Shown here one piece after another: positions 26,217 through 34,540 of a DNA stretch of 64,000 nt; the stretch's first letter is position 1, and each line of letters starts with the position of its first letter. The position numbers and the translations under genes were made by a program. The stretch is from Coleofasciculus sp. FACHB-T130. GTDB taxonomy: Bacteria > Cyanobacteriota > Cyanobacteriia > Cyanobacteriales > FACHB-T130. The stretch lies in contig NZ_JACJOG010000053.1 of assembly GCF_014695375.1 (NCBI RefSeq), positions 248,001 through 312,000 of the forward strand, read 5' to 3'. The notes beneath the pieces were generated by a model. It was given only the letters and a program-made list of their open reading frames with translations, was not told the origin of the DNA and searched no databases.

Positions 26217-27571
26217 TGCACGATTCCTTTAATTCTTGTAGCAGCCTTATATAAATTGCAAGAACGTAAAATAAACTTACTGATTGGCTTTAAATCGGGA
26301 ATTATAAAGTTGAGAACTACAGTGACAATGAAATAAGTAATCAAAGTTGCTATAGTGGCTCCAACCGCCCCATATTTAGGAATTAGATGTAAATTTAGAA
26401 CTATATTTACGACTGCCCCTATAAAGGTTAAAAGTAATTCATTTTTGGCTTTTCCTTCAATCATAATAAACGCATTTCTCGCAAGACCAAAACCGCTACC
26501 AAACTGTGACCAAACATAGATTGATAATATTATTGCTGAAGCTGCATACTTATCTCCGTACAAGAAATGAACAATGTAAGTGGAAAGCAGTGAAACTGGA
26601 ATTGCGATTATCAACCACAAAATTAAGGTTAAATCAAAGTAAGCCTGAAATTTTTTGAAATATTCAATCTCTCCTTGAGCCTTCGCTTCAGTGAGTTTTG
26701 GGAAAAAAGATATTTGCATGATAGAGGGAATGAAATCAAATATCTGCGATATCTTCACAGCAGCAGCATAAATGCCTAATTCATATTTAGGATCGAACTT
26801 CAGTTCTTGGGCAGAGAAGGAACCCAGCATGACCTGATCGATAGTGGAATAAATATAAATGGCGATTCCCGACACAATCAAGGGCCAACTTTCTTTGATT
26901 AAGTTCTTTGCCTGAGGGAGACTGCTACGCCATGCTTTTATATCCTCCCCACTATTTTGATAAATTATTACCAAGCCCACAGCAGCTAAGGCAAGCTCTC
27001 CACATCTTGCCCAGGCGAATGCAATGAGAGGAGCTTTAATTTGAATTAAGACAATTCTGACAGCACAGACAAGCAAATAGGCGCAATTTTTAACAACAAC
27101 TGTATATTTAGATTTAACTTGCGAGCGGAACCAAAGATCGATCGTCTCGAAAGCTTGAAAAATGGTTCCAGCAGCGATAATTCCTACCAGCCAATGAGTT
27201 AAAGAGTCCTGAGGCTGTAGTAAGGAAATTGCGCCAACCGCTAACAAAGTTGTTACAGCACCGCCAATAAGTTTTAGTGCGAGGGAAGTTCCAAGGGTTT
27301 CATTCTTGGTAGATAGATCGCGCACAATGTCGCGTACTACGATGCTATCAAGCCCCAGGTTGGCAATTGGCCCTAACAGGGCTACAAATGCGATCGCATA
27401 ATTAAATAAGCCAAACTGTTCCGGCCCTAGATAGCGAGCCACCCATATCCCTACAATTAGGCTTAAGCCCATTTGGAGGATTTTGTCAGCGAACAGCCAC
27501 GCGATGTTGCTGAACACCTTGCGTAGACCAGGGCTAAGCTTTTGATTGACCAGACTCAGCTTGTCTAACAT
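26213..27571 (-). CDS. Oligosaccharide flippase (Wzx-type, MATE/MVF superfamily)
   Basis: Predicted to move undecaprenyl-linked repeat units from the cytosolic to the periplasmic face of the inner membrane. The 452 residues have about twelve to fourteen hydrophobic helices. The N-terminus VFSNIAWLFADKILQMGLSL and the VARYLGPEQFGLFNYAIAFV loop are typical of the polysaccharide biosynthesis flippase family. Its last four bases overlap the next gene downstream. Together with the Wzy-type gene at 28.9 kb, the export protein and the Wzc-type kinase, it completes a Wzx/Wzy-dependent pathway. The substrate cannot be read. Confidence 0.9.
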   Translation of the reverse strand: MLDKLSLVNQKLSPGLRKVFSNIAWLFADKILQMGLSLIVGIWVARYLGPEQFGLFNYAIAFVALLGPIANLGLDSIVVRDIVRDLSTKNETLGTSLALKLIGGAVTTLLAVGAISLLQPQDSLTHWLVGIIAAGTIFQAFETIDLWFRSQVKSKYTVVVKNCAYLLVCAVRIVLIQIKAPLIAFAWARCGELALAAVGLVIIYQNSGEDIKAWRSSLPQAKNLIKESWPLIVSGIAIYIYSTIDQVMLGSFSAQELKFDPKYELGIYAAAVKISQIFDFIPSIMQISFFPKLTEAKAQGEIEYFKKFQAYFDLTLILWLIIAIPVSLLSTYIVHFLYGDKYAASAIILSIYVWSQFGSGFGLARNAFIMIEGKAKNELLLTFIGAVVNIVLNLHLIPKYGAVGATIATLITYFIVTVVLNFIIPDLKPISKFILRSCNLYKAATRIKGIVQ

Positions 27572-27601
27572 CAGAATTGGGCAATTTATGAAGGGATAAA
27601 G

Positions 27602-27639
27602 ATAGGGTTCGAGAACTAGGTCGTCCTACAGAACCCTAT
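27602..27639. terminator. Possible terminator hairpin between dioxygenase and flippase genes
   Basis: A nine-base perfect inverted repeat, ATAGGGTTC at 27602-27610 and GAACCCTAT at 27631-27639, with a 20-base loop, lies in the 98-bp gap. On the minus strand it is followed by CTTTATCCC, a modest T-content. It may end the upstream dioxygenase transcript or be a small palindromic repeat. Confidence 0.4.
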
Positions 27640-27669
27640 TTGTTTTTGCGATGAACAGAACGGAATCGA

Positions 27670-28584
27670 TTATTTACCTTTAGCACCTTGCAAAACTTTT
27701 CTCACAAATTTTGCGGTTCGCATTAGTTTCGGTTGCTCCCACAAATACTGCAATAAATCTGTTTTCAGTTTTGCTGCCGCTGAATAGTTTTTGTACATTG
27801 CAGGAATCAAACGATACTTCATTCCTTTGTACGTGGCATAATCTACAGCAGTCGGAGATTCTGCATTGCGGCTACCGAATTCATATATTGCTGGTAAATA
27901 ATGAGCGGTGAGAGATTTGCGAGAATATTGAGGATTAAGTGTTTCCAAGGAACCGTGAATCGTTCTAGAATTCCAGAACAAGACATCTCCTTTTTTCAAG
28001 GCAGGAGCTTGGATATTACTCTTGTGAGCATTGATGTACTCCTTCAACTTTTCCAAGTAAAACCGATTAGATAGTTTTTCATCATCTGTTAACTCAAAGT
28101 CAACGAGATGGGATGTTGGTAAAACATAAAATCGACCCGCTTCTTCGTGGATGTCCTCCAGAGCAAACCATCCAGCCAGCAAATGACCATTTGGCATGGA
28201 ATCTAAATAGTACCAATCTTGATGGGCAGGGGTAGCCGTGTTCATATCAAAGAACATAGTTTGCATGAGGTTATGCTCCTTACTACCCGTCAGTTCAGTC
28301 AGTGCTTCCCTAACCTGCTGTAAACAGAAAATTTCTTTAGCTGCCTCAGTAAATCCTGGATAATCTGGGTAATCGTGAACATCTCTAAAAGATTCTTCAG
28401 AATATCCATTGGGAGTAATTGTATTGGTTTCCCATTTATTCGTTGATTGTCTAAAGAAAGGAGAGTTAGATGAAAGGATATTGGAGTTATACTCTTTTAA
28501 AATATTATTAATCAAATTTTCAGGAATGAGATTTCTAAAGACATAGTATCCGTTAGTTTCGTAATAATCTTTAGGGGTGTCCAT
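27670..28584 (-). CDS. Phytanoyl-CoA dioxygenase family protein
   Basis: Predicted Fe(II)/2-oxoglutarate-dependent oxygenase of 304 residues. The iron ligands appear as His121-Gln-Asp123 (ATPAHQDWYYLDS) and His210 (SRTIHGSLE). The first 25 residues (YYETNGYYVFRNLIPENLI) are the family N-terminus. Members hydroxylate small molecules, natural products or glycans. Its place between the flippase and the polymerase genes suggests it modifies a sugar or lipid in this locus, but that is inference from location. A 40-bp tandem duplication lies upstream. Confidence 0.83.
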   Translation of the reverse strand: MDTPKDYYETNGYYVFRNLIPENLINNILKEYNSNILSSNSPFFRQSTNKWETNTITPNGYSEESFRDVHDYPDYPGFTEAAKEIFCLQQVREALTELTGSKEHNLMQTMFFDMNTATPAHQDWYYLDSMPNGHLLAGWFALEDIHEEAGRFYVLPTSHLVDFELTDDEKLSNRFYLEKLKEYINAHKSNIQAPALKKGDVLFWNSRTIHGSLETLNPQYSRKSLTAHYLPAIYEFGSRNAESPTAVDYATYKGMKYRLIPAMYKNYSAAAKLKTDLLQYLWEQPKLMRTAKFVRKVLQGAKGK

Positions 28585-28637
28585 AAATTAAATCCTTTAG
28601 GAACTGATTGTTTTAGTTCACTTTTAAACGTATATTA

Positions 28638-28717
28638 TTAGATATCGAGAAAATTTTCCTACGTAAATATCCGGAAATTAGATAGCGAGAAAGTTTTCCT
28701 AGGTAAATATCCCGAAA
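28638..28717. repeat. 40-bp tandem duplication upstream of the dioxygenase gene
   Basis: Two adjacent 40-bp copies (28638-28677 and 28678-28717) share TTAGATA, GTAAATAT and CGAAA blocks and differ at a handful of positions. They lie in the promoter region of the minus-strand dioxygenase gene and do not encode protein. The function is unknown; duplicated promoter or operator sites are possible. Confidence 0.7.
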
Positions 28718-28858
28718 AAGTGTTGAATGTTATTGCAACACGGCTTAACATATTTGGCTGAAACTCATCCTTAATTAAAGCGATCGCTTACCGAGCCTCT
28801 AACCCTTCTAGCGATCGCCTGCTTGGTTAGGCACCCCTCAAGACCGGCAAACCAGTTC

Positions 28859-30229
28859 TTAAGCGCTGGAATTCTCTTGAGAACTGTTTCCTGTAGCGTC
28901 CAGGCATAATCGAACTGTTGCTATAACATAAAACAGCCAAGCATAGGTAATTGATATCAATCCAGTTTCAGTAATATTTGTCAGAACTGCCCAGGTAATC
29001 AGTAGCAGGGGCATGACTAATTCAGGTTCTTGGGTACGCTTCATATACTGAACTGCTAAAGCAATATTTGTTAAGAAAGAAAGGCAAAAGAACCCTAATC
29101 CTACGAATCCCAAGTCTACAGCTAGGTCTAAAAAACCATTATGAGAATGCTCTGGCTTAAATTGGGTTTTTACCACGATGATGTCAGCCGCTGGATCGGC
29201 TGCTCCTCGCCAAGACTGCCAAAATCCTTGGTATCCATATCCCAGCAATGGATGTTGTTTAATGTGGTTGATTACTAAAGGCCAGAAGTCTGTGCGTCCG
29301 GTTAATGTCAAATCTTTATTCAGTGTATCTACAATAATAAATTCGGCATTTTGGGTAATTACAATACACAAACACATGGCGATAGCCATAAAAAAGATTA
29401 TGCAGGCAAAAGCTAATCGTGGAGGCAAGTTTTTGATAAAGCGGATAACGATTAACACGCTTATCAGTAGAACCAACAGAACTTTCCCCATTCCGCTGTT
29501 TGAGCGTTGTAAAGCAAAAATAGATAAAGCAGCAAAACCCAGAGATTGCCATTTAGTTTTTGGTTTGCGAACTGACTGTATATAACACATGACAGCTGTT
29601 AGACCCATCAAGAATCCAAAAGCATTTCCGTGGGGTAAAATTCCTTGCCAGCCTTTAGACGTTACTCCAATTGACGGTCTGAACAAAGCATAAAATACAC
29701 TTAGTAAAAGTATGATTTTGTTGATAGTAAGCAATAAATCAAATAGTTCTTTCCATTTATACTGCTTACCAACGTAAACACAAAAAGCAGTTGTGCCTAA
29801 AAAAACTATACTAGCTTTGAGTGTATAAGTTGGAGTTCCTGACCAAGCCGCAGATAGAATTAATAAAAAGAGTAATCCGCAAAAATAAACATTATTAATG
29901 AGAAGCCTAGAAATAACAAAAACTGAATCTTTAATGTTTTGCAAGAATCGCGAGTAAATAATAAATATAAAGGTGGCGTAAATGCCGATTTGAAAAATCG
30001 TCGAATAAAGCTTTTTTCCCTGTAGATATAAAGCTCTAGGATGGATTTTATCAAATCCGGTTAAAGTAACTCCTGCGATCGCAAAGATTATTAAACCAAT
30101 AAAAATCTTTTCTAATGTTTTAGAGGTTGCTTGACTTCTACCAGCAAAGTTAAACAATAATAAGATATAAATAATCGCACTGGTGGCAGCGATTATTAAC
30201 AATAGAGGGTTTGAAGCGAGAGTACTCAT
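28859..30229 (-). CDS. O-antigen ligase / Wzy-type polysaccharide polymerase family protein
   Basis: The 456-residue membrane protein has ten to eleven helices and the large periplasmic loop near the C-terminus that is typical of the O-antigen ligase (WaaL)/Wzy group. The loop carries HPLLGYGYQGFWQSW and, at about residue 352, HSHNGFLDLAVDLGFVGLG, a conserved signature in these proteins. A polymerase joining flipped repeat units on the periplasmic side is expected in a Wzx/Wzy locus; ligase activity is also possible. It is separated from the SLBB export gene by 270 bp and is divergent from it. Confidence 0.85.
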   Translation of the reverse strand: MSTLASNPLLLIIAATSAIIYILLLFNFAGRSQATSKTLEKIFIGLIIFAIAGVTLTGFDKIHPRALYLQGKKLYSTIFQIGIYATFIFIIYSRFLQNIKDSVFVISRLLINNVYFCGLLFLLILSAAWSGTPTYTLKASIVFLGTTAFCVYVGKQYKWKELFDLLLTINKIILLLSVFYALFRPSIGVTSKGWQGILPHGNAFGFLMGLTAVMCYIQSVRKPKTKWQSLGFAALSIFALQRSNSGMGKVLLVLLISVLIVIRFIKNLPPRLAFACIIFFMAIAMCLCIVITQNAEFIIVDTLNKDLTLTGRTDFWPLVINHIKQHPLLGYGYQGFWQSWRGAADPAADIIVVKTQFKPEHSHNGFLDLAVDLGFVGLGFFCLSFLTNIALAVQYMKRTQEPELVMPLLLITWAVLTNITETGLISITYAWLFYVIATVRLCLDATGNSSQENSSA

Positions 30230-30499
30230 GTTTAATATTCTTAGACAAGAAATAACGCGAAGCTGACCCTATATGAGTATAGCGACTGATTAAACCAGAG
30301 AAGAATAATGAATTTCCGTATATTTACGAGTATTTAATTTTTTTAAAGATACAAACTAAAAACTAGTAACTTCAAAAAGCTTACTATAAATAGGTTTAAG
30401 AGATTTACCTATAAAATGAGGATAAATAAATACTATTTAGAGTGGCAGGTTTCTACTCACACAGCTTAAATTTAAAAATATAAAACAAGTAGGTTATGT
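30230..30499. promoter_or_regulatory. Divergent promoter region between Wzy-type and export genes
   Basis: The 270-bp AT-rich gap between two divergent genes must contain the promoters of both halves of the export machinery. I see no clear operator, tandem repeat or palindrome. Confidence 0.35.
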
Positions 30500-31975
30500 A
30501 TGGTCGATCTAGGTTTTTATAGACAACTCACTCGAACTTCTGCCGGGATAACCTTAGTGGCAACATTTGCCTTTGCTTGCCCCAATCCTACGCAGGGGAC
30601 TGTACCGCGTTTTCAGAAACCTACAATTCTTGCACAAGCGAATACTAATCCTGCTCGACCGGATATAGCCTATACATTGGGTGGAGGCGATCGCATCCGC
30701 CTTGATATCTTCGAGGTTCCCCAATATAGCGGCGAGTACCAAGTTCTCGCAGATGGCTCCTTATCCCTACCCTTGATTGGAACCCTATCGGTTCAGGGGC
30801 TAACCGTGCCACAAGCGACGAATGCCATTTCATCTGCATACTTTCGCTTCCTCAAACGACCCATCATCACTATTAGCGTTCTGTCTCCTCGCCCTATCAA
30901 TGTTCGGGTGGGAGGAGAGGTGACTCGCCCAGGGGGCTTCACAATTCCCCTGATAGCTGGAGTCGGGAGCGTGCCTGGGTTCCAATATCCCACCGTAACC
31001 CAGGCAATTGAGCTGGCACAGGGAATTACGCTGACGGCTGATATTCGTAAGGTTCAGGTGCGTCGCAAGCTAGCATCCGGTTCCGAGCAAGTAATCAATC
31101 TGAATCTTTGGGATCTGATACAAACCGGCGACAGCAGGCAAGATTTAAATTTGCGGGATGGAGACACTGTCTTTATTCCCACAACCAGCACCATTAACTT
31201 AGACGAAGTACGCCAAATTGCCACGACTCGTTTTTCACCTCCTTTAGAGGAACCCCGCAGTGTTGCAGTCGTAGGAGAAGTCAACCGTCCTGGTACTTAT
31301 GTTGTGATTGGAGGAAAGACAACACTAGAGCAAAGAACCCTGGGGCTGCCAACTGTAACGCGGGCAATCGATTTGGCTGGGGGGATTAAGCCCTTGGCAG
31401 ATATTCGCCGTATCCAGCTGCGGCGACTCACCAAAGCAGGGACAGAACAAATCATCGATCTGAATCTTTGGCAACTCTTGCAGGCTGGGGATTTCAGTCA
31501 AGATACGCTTTTGCAAGATGGAGATACCATTTTCATTCCCACTGCATCAGCAGTTAACCCGGCAGAAATTTCTGAATTAGCGACCACTAGCTTTTCTCCC
31601 GGTACTATTAAGGTAAGTGTGGTCGGAGAAGTGAAAAGTCCAGGAGTGGTGCAGGTTGCGCCAAACACAACCTTGAATCAAGCATTGCTGACTGCGGGAG
31701 GATTCAATGATGCTAGAGCGAATCGAAAGGCGGTTGATTTAATTCGCCTCAACCCTGACGGTACAGTGTCAAAGAGTAAAGTCAATATTGATTTAACCCA
31801 AGGAATCAATGAGACAAATAATCCACTCGTCCGCAATAACGACATTATTGTCGTCAGCCGTTCTGGAAGCGCCAAAACTTCTGACAGTGTGCGAACATTC
31901 TTAGAACCGATCGAAAAGGTTTTCACATTCTTCAACATTTTTAATTTATTTGGAATTTTGGGAGACGATGACTAG
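30500..31975 (+). CDS. Polysaccharide export protein with SLBB domains (Wza-like)
   Basis: A 491-residue secreted or outer-membrane-associated export protein. The N-terminal hydrophobic segment (residues 10-30, with AFACPNP) looks like a signal peptide. A polysaccharide export domain follows (about residues 58-125, TLGGGDRIRLDIFEVPQYSG). Three repeated SLBB units come next, each starting with a VxVVGEVxxPG motif (at about residues 137, 255 and 375), two of them with near-duplicate LNLWxLxQxGD tails. It would form the outer-membrane export pore or its periplasmic part together with the Wzc-type kinase encoded next. A C-terminal hydrophobic segment is also present. Confidence 0.9.
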   Translation: MVDLGFYRQLTRTSAGITLVATFAFACPNPTQGTVPRFQKPTILAQANTNPARPDIAYTLGGGDRIRLDIFEVPQYSGEYQVLADGSLSLPLIGTLSVQGLTVPQATNAISSAYFRFLKRPIITISVLSPRPINVRVGGEVTRPGGFTIPLIAGVGSVPGFQYPTVTQAIELAQGITLTADIRKVQVRRKLASGSEQVINLNLWDLIQTGDSRQDLNLRDGDTVFIPTTSTINLDEVRQIATTRFSPPLEEPRSVAVVGEVNRPGTYVVIGGKTTLEQRTLGLPTVTRAIDLAGGIKPLADIRRIQLRRLTKAGTEQIIDLNLWQLLQAGDFSQDTLLQDGDTIFIPTASAVNPAEISELATTSFSPGTIKVSVVGEVKSPGVVQVAPNTTLNQALLTAGGFNDARANRKAVDLIRLNPDGTVSKSKVNIDLTQGINETNNPLVRNNDIIVVSRSGSAKTSDSVRTFLEPIEKVFTFFNIFNLFGILGDDD

Positions 31976-32063
31976 GTAAGCATATATTCAGGGTGTATCT
32001 ATAAACGTTTTCTTAAACCGTAGTTAGCTTTTTTTGTTCTATCTACTTCTATCTAATAGGTAA

Positions 32064-34355
32064 ATGGATACCGAACACAATTCACAGCCGTTCTTTAATA
32101 AGCGCACTAGCAATAGCAAGTTGACTCAGTCCTTGCCAGGGCACCTGACTCGACCCTCTGACGACAGTGATGAACAGAAGCTGGACTTGGCATGGCTATT
32201 AGGGGTTGTGCGCCGCCGACTCCCAGTTATGGCAGGGGTAACAATTATATTAACTGTCATGTCAGGAAGCATGATTGTCTTTACCTCAAAGCAGATTGCT
32301 CCAGAATACGAAGGAGCTTTTCGGCTTTTGGTGGAACCCGTGACTGCTGAAGATAGATTGGCGAAGCAATTTTTATCGTCTCAAACGAACAATGCAGATA
32401 TCCAAAAAATCGAAGTAGAAAAATCTAGTTTATTGGATTACGAGACGCAAATTCGAGTTTTGCAAAGTACGAAATTGATGTTGCCAGTCATCAAGGAATT
32501 GCAAAAAAAATATCCGGAGATAACATATAACTCCTTGATGACGAAACTCTTAATTTTTCGAGTCAATTATGAAAAAGATGGAGTTCAATACGGCACCAAA
32601 ATTTTAGAAGTTAGTTACCGGGATGAAGACCAGCAAAAAATTCAGTTTGTATTGAATAGTCTTTATAAAAATTATCTGAACTACAGCCGCCAAGAGCGCC
32701 TGTCAAGCCTCAAGCAGGGAATTGACTTTATCAATCAGCAGCTACCTCAGTTACAGGGGCAAGTTGATACGCTGCAAGCACAACTCCAAAAACTGCGGCA
32801 GCAGTATAATGTCAGCGATCCGGAACAAGCAGATTCCTTGCTATACGAGCAGGCTTTGACGCTTGAAAGACAAAGATCGGATACCCAAGCGGAACTCGCT
32901 GACGCGCAAGCGCAATATGCCAGTATGCAAAAACAGTTGCAAGAAGGGAACTCTACCGCAATTTTGTCTACTGATGCAAAAACCTACGAAACCTTGCTAG
33001 CGCAGATTCAAACTCTAGATAGTACTATTGCGGCACAATCCCCCCAATTTCGGGACGATAGCCCACCGATTCTGGTTCTTAAGGAAAAGCGGGAAAATTT
33101 GCAACGGTTGCTGAGCGAACAAGCCCAAGGGCTTCTCAAAAAATTGGAGGGAAGAATCCAAGGAATACAGGAGCGCTACCAAACAATTCTGAAAACTGAA
33201 AGGAAAATCAAAGCACAACTGCAAGAATTACCTGCGGTAGCCCGCCAGCACGCCGATATACAGCGAAAATTATTAGTTGCAACCGATAACCTCAAGCAAT
33301 TTTTAGGCAAACGAGAAGCCTTGAACTTAGATGCTGCCCAGCAGGAAGTGCCTTGGGAACTGATTGAAGAGCCTCAGCTACGGCGCGATGAAGATGGCAA
33401 CCTGATATCAGTAGCGACGAAACAAACGAAAAAACAGTTAGCGATCGCGATCGTTTTGAGTGCGCTTTTGGGTATCGGATTGGGTTTTCTTATCGAGGCT
33501 CTCAATACAGTCTTCCACACCCCCGAAGATGTCAAAGGGGAAACGAAACTGCCGATTTTGGGAGTGATTCCTTTTGCCAAGGAACTCAAGAAACCACCCA
33601 AGAAACCCAGCAAACTCTCTACCGCAGCGGATGTTGCCGGTTTAAATCAACTGCTGGGTGACAATAAAGCAAATGGCAATGGTCGCAAGAAGCTAAATGT
33701 ATACACCGATTCGCCATTTTTGGAAGCCTTCCGTTCTCTCTATACCAATATTCGCTTGCTCAGTTCCGGGACGCCGATTACCTCTTTGGCAATCAGTTCC
33801 GCAACACCGGGAGATGGAAAATCAACGGTTGCCATTCACTTGGCGAAAGCCGCAGCGGCAATTGGTCAGCGGGTATTATTGATAGACGCCGATTTGCGGC
33901 GTCCGAGTCTGCATACTCGCTTAAGCTTACCGAACGTGCGCGGACTCAGCGATATCATCGCTACGGATTTGAGTCTGAATGATGCCATTCAGCGATCGCC
34001 AGAAGACAACAACCTGTTTGTCTTAACATCGGGTCACAACTCTTCAGACCCGATCAAACTGCTTTCGTCAGATAAAATGCAGTATCTGATCGAGCAATTT
34101 CAAGCCCGTTTCGACTTAGTGATCTACGACTCACCACCCCTAGTTGGTTTAGCAGACAGCAACATCTTGGCAGCGAATACAGATGGCACTATTTTAGTTG
34201 TGGGGATCGATCAAACAGACCGTTCCATGCTGATGAAAGCATTAGATGGACTAAAAATTTCTGGTGGCACAGTCTTGGGTATCGTCGCCAATGGCATTAA
34301 AGGGTATACTTCTCCCGCGTATCCTTCCTATAGCCGCACCTATAGTCGCAATTAA
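32064..34355 (+). CDS. Chain-length determinant / BY-type tyrosine kinase (Wzc-like)
   Basis: A fused Wzz-kinase of 763 residues. The periplasmic Wzz part is flanked by TM1 (about residues 52-72) and TM2 (about 457-478), with a long coiled-coil region in between (about 215-300 and 340-400). The BY-kinase domain has Walker A ATPGDGKST at about 580, the Walker A' LLIDADLRRPS at about 605 and Walker B VIYDSPP at about 690. Its C-terminus has a short Tyr cluster (YTSPAYPSYSRTYSRN). It controls chain length and export with the SLBB protein encoded upstream. There is no separate phosphatase gene nearby. Confidence 0.93.
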   Translation: MDTEHNSQPFFNKRTSNSKLTQSLPGHLTRPSDDSDEQKLDLAWLLGVVRRRLPVMAGVTIILTVMSGSMIVFTSKQIAPEYEGAFRLLVEPVTAEDRLAKQFLSSQTNNADIQKIEVEKSSLLDYETQIRVLQSTKLMLPVIKELQKKYPEITYNSLMTKLLIFRVNYEKDGVQYGTKILEVSYRDEDQQKIQFVLNSLYKNYLNYSRQERLSSLKQGIDFINQQLPQLQGQVDTLQAQLQKLRQQYNVSDPEQADSLLYEQALTLERQRSDTQAELADAQAQYASMQKQLQEGNSTAILSTDAKTYETLLAQIQTLDSTIAAQSPQFRDDSPPILVLKEKRENLQRLLSEQAQGLLKKLEGRIQGIQERYQTILKTERKIKAQLQELPAVARQHADIQRKLLVATDNLKQFLGKREALNLDAAQQEVPWELIEEPQLRRDEDGNLISVATKQTKKQLAIAIVLSALLGIGLGFLIEALNTVFHTPEDVKGETKLPILGVIPFAKELKKPPKKPSKLSTAADVAGLNQLLGDNKANGNGRKKLNVYTDSPFLEAFRSLYTNIRLLSSGTPITSLAISSATPGDGKSTVAIHLAKAAAAIGQRVLLIDADLRRPSLHTRLSLPNVRGLSDIIATDLSLNDAIQRSPEDNNLFVLTSGHNSSDPIKLLSSDKMQYLIEQFQARFDLVIYDSPPLVGLADSNILAANTDGTILVVGIDQTDRSMLMKALDGLKISGGTVLGIVANGIKGYTSPAYPSYSRTYSRN

Positions 34356-34540
34356 GCGAGCTTCGGGGCAGGGGCGCATTCTTATGTTCGCTGAGTCCGT
34401 GCTTGGCTTTGCTGTGCTAACAGCACTGACTATCCAGTTTCTATAAAAGCGATCGCACAAGTGCAGAGCTTTTTAAGAATGGGAACAACCACAATCGAAT
34501 TGCTTCTACATTACGGCGCTGCTGCACTCAAACGGGGTGA

